From the NCBI GenBank assembly GCA_029907285.1, contig JARYMD010000310.1:1-5470 (forward strand): 5,470 bases of DNA. The letters run 5' to 3'. The DNA is from Verrucomicrobiota bacterium (GTDB lineage Bacteria > Verrucomicrobiota > Verrucomicrobiia > Limisphaerales > J093). The notes beneath the pieces were generated by a model that saw only the letters and a program-made list of their open reading frames with translations, did not search any database and was not told where the DNA came from. Shown here one piece after another: positions 1 to 4,465 of the stretch (position 1 is its first letter; every line of letters starts with the position of its first letter). Position numbers and translations under genes: made by a program.

Positions 1-1
1 C

Positions 2-172
2 AATGATGCTCGAAAAGAACAGGAGGGCCTTCGGCGGCTCCCATACCTCGTCTGTTCACCGACGATGGAACTGGGCGTGGACATCGCCGATCTTGACCTT
101 GTCCATTTGCGCAACGTGCCGCCCACGCCGGCAAACTACGCCCAGCGCAGCGGCCGCGCCGGCAAATTTTGA
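2..172 (+). pseudogene. SF2 helicase motifs V-VI, separated from its C-terminal part by a frame break
   Basis: Reading from base 2 gives a clear helicase C-terminal-lobe segment. It contains LPYLVCSPTMELGVDIADLD (motif V, bases about 38-97), then LRNVPPTPANYAQRSGRAGK (motif VI, 107-166), and ends F-stop at 167-172. These motifs are the ATP-coupling and arginine-finger elements of DEAD/DEAH superfamily 2 helicases. The wording MELGVDI...LRNVPPTPANYAQRSGRAG is characteristic of the large DUF1998 helicases of the YprA/MrfA and DruE kind. The gene starts upstream of the window. The family normally has GRAGR; here the second R is K, exactly at the break. The stop follows at once, and the downstream part of the protein continues in the next frame (base 3 register). 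I infer a deletion with a frame change at about 161-170 rather than a real C-terminus, because a helicase domain does not end at motif VI. Confidence 0.85.
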
Positions 173-1820
173 TCGCGCCTTTGACCGCTGGCGCGAGCTG
201 TACCGCGCAGCCACTCGGCAAATGCAAGAAGCACAGATGGCGCTGCGCCGCGCACGCGACCGCGACACACAAGCCCAGGCAAGGCAGCGCGAAGAAGAGG
301 CTTTGTGCCAGCTCAATCTGCTCCGGCAGATTTCGGTCAACAAAGAGGAGAGCGACTTTTATCCTTACCGTTACCTCGCGAGCGAAGGTTTCCTGCCGGG
401 CTACAACTTTCCGGCCCTGCCTGTGCGCGCATGGGTGCCTCGCGGAGACGGGGAGTTCATCGCCCGTCCGCGCTTTCTGGCTTTGCGCGAATTCGGCCCG
501 AACAACGTCCTTTACCACGAGGGCGCAAAATGGGAGGTCGTCAGTTTCCAGTCACCGCCCGGCGGGCTGGAGGAGCGGCGCAGCCAGAAACGGCTGTGCC
601 ATGCATGCGGATGTTTTTGTGACCCGGCGCTCGACCTCTGCCCGGTCTGCAACACCCACTTTGATCCAACAAACAGCGACCTGCTTGTCTTGCTCGACCA
701 ACCCAATGTGCGGTGCCGACGCCGGGAGCGGATCACTTGTGATGAGGAGGAACGGCGCCGGCGTGGATACGACCTGCGCGTTGCATGGCAATTTGCACAC
801 GAACCGGGAGGTTCACTGCGCCGCCGTGAAGCAGACGCATTGGCCGGCCAAACGCCCGTGCTCCGGCTCGTTTACGGCCCGGCAGCCACAATTCTGCGGA
901 TCAACCATGGCTGGCGCGGAGCAGCCACGCCCGGTTTCCTCGTGGACATGGAGAACGGCGAAGTGCTGAATGCCCCACCGCCCGCCGCTGGCCCAATGCC
1001 GCGCCAACGCCGCTTGGAACGACTGCAACTGGCCGTGCAGTCCACCCAAAACATCCTGCTGGTTCGCCTGCTGCGCCCTGAGTTGCGCAACCCGAGCATC
1101 GAGGCAACCCTCCAATACGCCTTGAAGCGTGGCATGGAACAGTTGTACCAACTGGAAGAATCTGAGCTGGGCGTCGAGCGCATCGGCCGCGATGACCAGC
1201 GCGCTCTCTTGTTCTACGAAACCGGCGAAGGCGGCGTCGGCGCACTCAGCCGCCTGGTGGATGAGCCGGACGCCGTAGCCCGCCTCGCCCTCGAGGCGCT
1301 TGTCCGTTGCCACTTCGATGAGGATGGCAATGACAAGTGTCCTTCTTGCCTTGCAGCCTGCTACGAGTGCCTGCTGAGCTTCGGCAACCAGTTGGAATCA
1401 TTGCTTCTTGATCGCCACCAACTCAGACCGCCTCTCTTGGACCTTGCCAAAAGCCGCACTTTCCCTCGCATCAACGGCCGCGACTGGCACGCCCACTTGG
1501 AATGGCTGCGTTCACTGACCGATTCACGCTCCGAACTGGAACGGCGTTTTCTCGATGCACTGGCAAATGGACGTCACCGTTTGCCGGATGAAGCCCAGAA
1601 ACCGATCCCAGAACCGCGGTGCATCGCAGACTTCTTTTTCAGTCCGAACTGCTGTGTGTTCTGTGACGGTTCTGTTCATGACGACCCGGCACAAAAGGCC
1701 CGGGATAAAAGCATCCGCACCGAACTGATGAGCCGTGGTTACAGGGTAATCAGCATCCGTTACGACGACGGACTGACGCGGCGGTCGAGATTGCCATCGA
1801 GAGCCGTGGTTACAGGGTAA
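3..1820 (+). CDS. DUF1998 / DruE-like defence helicase, C-terminal half (disrupted gene)
   Basis: The open frame spans the window edge to 1820, but protein-like sequence begins only at about 168 (NFDRAFDRWRELYRAA). Before that the real coding frame is the base-2 register, so the first 55 or so residues here are out-of-frame. Numbering from base 3: a charged, probably coiled-coil segment lies at about 55-110. Zinc-binding-type cysteines C199/C202 and C213/C216 follow (RLCHACG...LCPVC). The DUF1998 signature cysteines are C446, C449, C453 and C456, followed by LLSFGNQ and LLLDRHQL. A C-terminal domain at about 507-590 resembles PD-(D/E)XK or DUF559 nucleases, with SELERRFLDAL, IADFFF (D543) and VFCDGSVHD (D555). 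Such large helicases (well over 1,000 residues complete) occur in Druantia and related phage-defence loci and as solitary genes; DruE itself cannot be confirmed without the upstream genes. The frame is broken twice: near 165 and again at the 37-bp repeat (1730-1837), after which its last 18 or so residues are aberrant. No partner defence gene follows. Confidence 0.8.
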   Translation: MMLEKNRRAFGGSHTSSVHRRWNWAWTSPILTLSICATCRPRRQTTPSAAAAPANFDRAFDRWRELYRAATRQMQEAQMALRRARDRDTQAQARQREEEALCQLNLLRQISVNKEESDFYPYRYLASEGFLPGYNFPALPVRAWVPRGDGEFIARPRFLALREFGPNNVLYHEGAKWEVVSFQSPPGGLEERRSQKRLCHACGCFCDPALDLCPVCNTHFDPTNSDLLVLLDQPNVRCRRRERITCDEEERRRRGYDLRVAWQFAHEPGGSLRRREADALAGQTPVLRLVYGPAATILRINHGWRGAATPGFLVDMENGEVLNAPPPAAGPMPRQRRLERLQLAVQSTQNILLVRLLRPELRNPSIEATLQYALKRGMEQLYQLEESELGVERIGRDDQRALLFYETGEGGVGALSRLVDEPDAVARLALEALVRCHFDEDGNDKCPSCLAACYECLLSFGNQLESLLLDRHQLRPPLLDLAKSRTFPRINGRDWHAHLEWLRSLTDSRSELERRFLDALANGRHRLPDEAQKPIPEPRCIADFFFSPNCCVFCDGSVHDDPAQKARDKSIRTELMSRGYRVISIRYDDGLTRRSRLPSRAVVTG

Positions 1821-1837
1821 TCAGCATCCGTTACGAC
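1730..1837 (+). repeat. 37-bp perfect direct repeat with 71-bp period
   Basis: The 37 bases at 1730-1766 and 1801-1837 are identical (both begin GAGCCGTGG and end CGTTACGAC), separated by 34 unrelated bases (1767-1800). The repeat encodes the SRGYRVISIRYD strand of the C-terminal domain. Because 71 is not a multiple of three, the two copies are read in different frames. The layout fits a local duplication with insertion of the 34-bp spacer, or slippage during double-strand break repair. An assembly artefact is also possible. Confidence 0.9.
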
Positions 1838-1888
1838 CGCAGTATTGCTGGTCAGATCAGCCAGTACCCTGAAGTGTTCGGCAAATGA
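1802..1888 (+). pseudogene. Displaced true C-terminus of the DUF1998 helicase
   Basis: In the base-2 register this stretch reads SRGYRVISIRYDRSIAGQ followed by ISQYPEVFGK and a TGA at 1886-1888. It repeats, word for word, the SRGYRVISIRYD that ends the good part of the long frame (1731-1766), and then goes on with the kind of ending (RYD...I..YPEVFG) expected for these helicases. The long frame instead runs into GLTRRSRLPSRAVVTG and stops at 1820. The second copy is 71 bp downstream and so out of phase with the first. I infer that a 71-bp duplication or insertion separated the original C-terminus from its gene. Removing one period would restore one frame to the stop at 1888. Confidence 0.75.
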
Positions 1889-1983
1889 ACCGTCGTATTT
1901 CGATTGGATAGGAATTCGAGTGTATTCCAATCCAGTACAACGCTGGCGATTCCACCCTCTGAGTTGAGCGCTGTGAGTTCAAC

Positions 1984-2005
1984 CGCGAAAAACGCGAAAA
2001 ACGCG
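1984..2005. repeat. Tandem CGCGAAAAA, two copies plus a partial third
   Basis: CGCGAAAAA occurs at 1984-1992 and 1993-2001 and is followed by a further CGCG at 2002-2005. A related wording, GGCGAAAAAAGCGG, lies at 2140-2153. Similar GCAAAGAA/GCGAAAAA-type short repeats are, from memory, frequent between genes in PVC-group genomes. Function unknown. Confidence 0.75.
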
Positions 2006-2152
2006 TTGTGATAAACAACCTCGCCGGACCACGCTCCTCCTTGACCTGCCACATCTGAACCGCAAAGGACCCCGAATAGATGCGCTTCCTGCATTGGCCT
2101 CTTTTCGTCCCTTTCTGCCAACAGAAAGAACCGAAAGAAGGCGAAAAAAGCG

Positions 2153-2182
2153 GTGGCAGAAAAATGTGTGGCAGAAAAATGA
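2153..2182. repeat. 15-bp tandem duplication GTGGCAGAAAAATG-N
   Basis: GTGGCAGAAAAATG is present at 2153-2166 and again at 2168-2181, a 15-bp period with 14 identical bases. It lies between the CGCGAAAAA repeat and the first 149-bp unit. It is a simple local duplication of unknown role. Confidence 0.8.
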
Positions 2183-2211
2183 GGTGCGAAACAACCGCCG
2201 AGGTCGTGTCG

Positions 2212-2360
2212 GCGCGCTGGAAACAGCAACGCCGCCGGGAGCGCGGCCGTCCCCGGTCGCATCAACCCGACGACCGATGGTGCAGCCCGTTGCGTTCACA
2301 CAAGTCCTATGCCCGAACACTCACCGGCTGGGTGCGGCGAAGAATCGCCGCGCTCCCGCA
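2212..2360. repeat. 149-bp tandem repeat, unit 1, with 12-bp inverted repeat
   Basis: This unit begins GCGCGCTGGA and is followed immediately by a near-identical unit. It contains a perfect 12-bp inverted repeat: CGGGAGCGCGGC at 2236-2247 and its complement at 2347-2358. CAACGC (2227-2232) can pair further out with GCGTTG at 2363-2368 in the next unit. Inside the long stem lies a smaller hairpin, CGGTCG (2254-2259) with CGACCG (2271-2276). The arms suggest a folded DNA or RNA element rather than a coding repeat. Two registers are open through the repeat, but their Arg-rich products look like by-products of the GC-rich repeat. Confidence 0.85.
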
Positions 2361-2509
2361 GCGCGTTGGAGCAAGCAACGCCGCCGGGAGCGCGGCCGTC
2401 CCCGGTCGCATCAACACGACGACCGGTGGTGCAGCCCGTTGCGTTCACACAAGTCCTATGCCCGAACATTCACCGGCTCGGTGCGGGCAAGAATCGCCGC
2501 GCTCCCGCA
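2361..2509. repeat. 149-bp tandem repeat, unit 2, with 12-bp inverted repeat
   Basis: This is the second copy, exactly 149 bp after the first and differing from it at only a handful of bases. The 12-bp arms are conserved perfectly (2385-2396 and 2496-2507). The inner hairpin is one pair longer than in unit 1: CCGGTCG (2402-2408) with CGACCGG (2420-2426), because A in unit 1 is G here. Conservation of arms and inner stem is consistent with a structural role, but recent duplication explains it as well. Confidence 0.85.
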
Positions 2510-2546
2510 GCGCGTTGGAAACAGCAACGGCGCCGGGAGTGCGGGC
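2510..2546. repeat. Truncated third copy of the 149-bp repeat
   Basis: The start of the unit recurs at the 149-bp spacing (GCGCGTTGGAAACAGCAACG, then CGCCGGGAGTGCGGG), with scattered changes. Similarity ends at about 2546, where the sequence passes into the small hairpin cluster. The right-hand arm of the 12-bp inverted repeat is absent, so this copy cannot form the long stem. Confidence 0.8.
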
Positions 2547-2624
2547 CTTCAGCCCTTACTGTCAATGATTTGGCTCAGTGCCTGGGGCTTTGCCCCGGGC
2601 TGGTATAGAGCGGGCCTTCGGCCC
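2543..2624. repeat. Cluster of three small GC hairpins
   Basis: Three short stems follow one another: GGGC-CTTCA-GCCC (2543-2555), GGGGC-TTT-GCCCC (2584-2596) and GGGCC-TTC-GGCCC (2612-2624). The first and third share the wording GCGGGCCTTC-(A/G)-GCCCTT, so they are probably related copies. The third is followed by TTCTAAATGCTT, a poor T-tract, so at best a weak rho-independent terminator on the + strand. From memory, blocks worded like GGGCTTTGCCCCGGGCTGGTATAG followed by a GGGCC hairpin recur between genes in some PVC-group bacteria. Confidence 0.65.
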
Positions 2625-2841
2625 TTCTAAATGCTTGCGGACTGGCGACGGTGATTACAATGGAAACTCCTCTTGTTTTTCCCCGCCCCCTGGCTCCTGA
2701 CCCTGACTCGTGTCCCTTGACCGTGTGCCCTGTGCCGTCTCGCAGGTCCATGGTCTATGGTCTATGGTCTATGGTCTTTAATTCAGTGACAGGCACGATG
2801 TCGATCAGGTGGATTCCGGGCCGCTGTGGTTCAGACGGCGA
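2625..2841. other. Gene-free spacer downstream of yihY
   Basis: This is non-coding DNA between the hairpin cluster and the 3' end of the - strand YihY gene. It contains a C/T-rich stretch (about 2667-2745, with several CCCTG, CCCTTG and TGTGCC words) and the TATGGTC heptamer array (2749-2776). I see no terminator with a T-run for the - strand gene and no credible small gene. Confidence 0.55.
2749..2776. repeat. Heptamer microsatellite (T/C)ATGGTC x4
   Basis: CATGGTC at 2749-2755 is followed by three perfect copies of TATGGTC (2756-2776), preceded by a partial GGTC and followed by TTTAATTC. It lies outside any gene, downstream of the YihY stop, so length change would not alter a protein. Likely a slippage-prone simple repeat. 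Confidence 0.95.
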
Positions 2842-4356
2842 TCACTCCAGCTTGGAGCTGGAAACGTGGTTCCCCACTGACGCAAGTTGCTCGATTGTGA
2901 TTGACGCTGCGGTTGTGCGTTCAGCCTCCAAAATCCGTTCGTATTCGCGGCGGACAACATCGCGGCTGTCGTCTTCGCGCGTTGCAAGATCGAGGCCGCG
3001 TCCAACTCTGACGGCATGGATAACGTCACCCGCAGTTATGCGGCCTGGCGGGCGTGCCGGCAGGAAGGCCGGTTCCCCACGCCCAACCTCTTCGAGCAGC
3101 CTTGCATCGACAAGGACAGCGAGCAATTGACTTGCCAGTCTGCCCGACACACCGACTGCATCGGCGAGGGCTGTGAGAGTTGGAGCGGGTTCGCCCCGCA
3201 GAAAGCGGGTGGCGATTGCTGTCATAAGGCGTAAAGCTATAAATTCCCTGCTTTGCTGGCTTACGATTTCCGCCTGGCGCTCCTGCAGATAGGCGCGGCG
3301 GTTCTGAAATGCATACGCCACCTGCGCACCAAACAGCAAGATCACCCATGCAAAATACAGTCCGACCATGAAGACTGGAATCATGCCGAGGCTGCCGTAG
3401 ATTTTGCTGTTTGTTACAACCTGGGAAACATACAGCACACTGAACTCGCTGTTCAATTGCCAGAGGCAACCGCCGACAACGCCGCCCACAAAAGACGCAT
3501 TCCACCGGACCTTGGTGTTTGGCATCAGATTGTAAAACACCGCAAATGCGGCGCTCCAGATCACGTACGGCAACGCCACCATGCCAAGCTTGAAAACGAA
3601 AGCGCCTGCCACCCCAAAACTCGACACAAACCGCTTGGTCGCCTCAAAATAGGGCCCGCTGGTGAGTGCAATCGTCACCGTCAGAAGAATCGGCCCCAAG
3701 GTCATTGCACCCCAATAATAAACCACTCTTGTGAACCAGCTCCGACCCCGCGTTACTCCCCAGATGTCGTTGAATGTGTTCTCGATCCTGCTCAGCATGC
3801 TGATGGCCATCGAGATGAGCGCAATAATGCCCGTGACACCAAGGCTGCCACTGCGAATGTTGCCAATAAACTCCTTGATCTGCCGGGCGAGTTCCTGACG
3901 CCGCTTTGCGTACTCTTCGGGATCGATCAGAGTTTTGCCCGGGGCGCGCGCAGAGTTGGCGGCCGTGATGCCATTGGCCGCAGCATTGCCTGACCCGTCC
4001 TGTCGCCGCAGCACGGCGCCCTTGGAAGGCACGGCAGCAGGCGTGAGTCGTTCCGCGAGCGAGTCTATAAACTTGATAATTGGTTCTTCGCCCTGGGTCT
4101 TGAGCAGTCCTGCCGACACGCTGATGACCACGGCAAGCATCGGGACCATGGCAAGCAAGCTCGCATAAGCGAGCGAGGAAGCCCGCATTGGGCACCGGTT
4201 CCGGATAAAGCTGCGGCATACCAATGCCCAAAAATGAATGAACCGCTGGAACTTGGACGCCCGGGTGTCCTCCCGCTGTGCCATCCCGGAATCGTCCAAG
4301 GCGATCCGCGCTTCTTCCTCGAGTTTTTTGAGTCGGTTTACGGCGTCGGTGCCCAT
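2842..4356 (-). CDS. yihY: YihY/BrkB-family inner-membrane protein
   Basis: This is a 504-residue polytopic membrane protein of the YihY/virulence factor BrkB family (once misnamed ribonuclease BN; true molecular role unsettled, linked to envelope integrity). Family marks seen: MRASSLAYASLLAMVPMLAV (57-76, first membrane helix), SRIENTFNDIWGVTRGRSW (189-207), LPYVIWSAAFAVFYNLMPN (262-280), the VRWNASFVGGVVGGCLW block (283-299), and SKIYGSLGMIPVFMVGLYFA (317-336) running into FGAQVAYAFQNRRA. About six membrane helices are expected (near 60-85, 170-190, 213-235, 250-278, 285-310, 322-350). Two oddities: the loop at about 86-168 is long and part low-complexity Ala/Gly, and residues about 370-450 form a cytoplasmic tail with a helix-turn-helix look (LTALADAVGVSGRLASQLLA). 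The start is uncertain. ATG at 4356 (MGTDAVNRLKKLEEEAR) is chosen; an in-frame TTG at 4392 would add 12 residues. Neither has a clear ribosome binding site. It diverges from the ftsK-like gene. Confidence 0.93.
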   Translation of the reverse strand: MGTDAVNRLKKLEEEARIALDDSGMAQREDTRASKFQRFIHFWALVCRSFIRNRCPMRASSLAYASLLAMVPMLAVVISVSAGLLKTQGEEPIIKFIDSLAERLTPAAVPSKGAVLRRQDGSGNAAANGITAANSARAPGKTLIDPEEYAKRRQELARQIKEFIGNIRSGSLGVTGIIALISMAISMLSRIENTFNDIWGVTRGRSWFTRVVYYWGAMTLGPILLTVTIALTSGPYFEATKRFVSSFGVAGAFVFKLGMVALPYVIWSAAFAVFYNLMPNTKVRWNASFVGGVVGGCLWQLNSEFSVLYVSQVVTNSKIYGSLGMIPVFMVGLYFAWVILLFGAQVAYAFQNRRAYLQERQAEIVSQQSREFIALRLMTAIATRFLRGEPAPTLTALADAVGVSGRLASQLLAVLVDARLLEEVGRGEPAFLPARPPGRITAGDVIHAVRVGRGLDLATREDDSRDVVRREYERILEAERTTAASITIEQLASVGNHVSSSKLE

Positions 4357-4410
4357 GTGGGGGCAGATTACCAAAGGTGGCGGCCGCTGCAAGCGCTCTC
4401 ACTTTGGGCT

Positions 4411-4438
4411 TTGCCGGACCCTGGTGGTGGAATAGAGT
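4411..4438 (+). promoter_or_regulatory. Possible promoter for the ftsK-like gene
   Basis: TTGCCG (4411-4416) and TAGAGT (4433-4438) are separated by 16 bases and lie in the only short non-coding gap before the ftsK-like gene. Each matches the sigma-70 consensus at four of six positions. The placement is sensible, but the match is weak and could be chance. I see no comparable pair for the divergent yihY gene. Confidence 0.2.
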
Positions 4439-4450
4439 CGGGCCATGGCT

Positions 4451-4459
4451 AGAAAGGGA
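4451..4459 (+). promoter_or_regulatory. Ribosome binding site deciding the ftsK-like start
   Basis: AGAAAGGGA ends six bases before ATG 4466. This purine-rich stretch is a plausible Shine-Dalgarno site and favours ATG 4466 over the in-frame ATG at 4445, where it would lie inside the coding sequence. Confidence 0.55.
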
Positions 4460-4465
4460 ACAGCC

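Larger units (their letters stand above)
1889..2211. other. Gene-free spacer with short A-rich repeats
   Basis: I find no convincing gene here on either strand. The stretch holds a 7-bp inverted repeat just after the helicase stop (GATTGGA 1902-1908 / TCCAATC 1926-1932), the 9-bp repeat CGCGAAAAA (1984-2005), a perfect 7-bp hairpin CTTTCTG-CCAA-CAGAAAG (2111-2128) and a 15-bp tandem duplication (2153-2182). None of the hairpins is followed by a T-run in a way that would make a good intrinsic terminator. Open frames crossing this region translate into low-complexity Phe-rich or Arg/Lys-rich products with no recognisable domain. Confidence 0.6.

Noticed and set aside
813..1313. Minus-strand open frame of 166 codons inside the helicase
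   Set aside because: It is antisense to conserved DUF1998 sequence; a by-product of GC-rich codon use.
1730..1837. 37-bp repeat with 34-bp spacer, sizes that resemble a minimal CRISPR array
   Set aside because: Only two copies are present, the repeat is protein-coding (SRGYRVISIRYD of the helicase C-terminus), and no cas genes or leader are in view.
1852..2265. Minus-strand open frame of 137 codons
   Set aside because: It overlaps the helicase 3' end and the A-rich repeats. The product is Phe/Ala low-complexity with no recognisable motif and no ribosome binding site.
2080..2630. Overlapping + strand open frames (up to 178 codons) across the 149-bp repeats
   Set aside because: The frames exist because the GC-rich repeat has few stops. 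Products are Arg/Ser/Pro-rich, mirror the DNA repeat, have no domain, and the DNA shows inverted-repeat structure instead of coding signals.
2846..2862. Perfect 7-bp hairpin (TCCAGCT-TGG-AGCTGGA) at the 3' end of yihY as an intrinsic terminator
   Set aside because: It lies inside the last codons, and the bases after it on the - strand are TGATCGCC and not a T-run.
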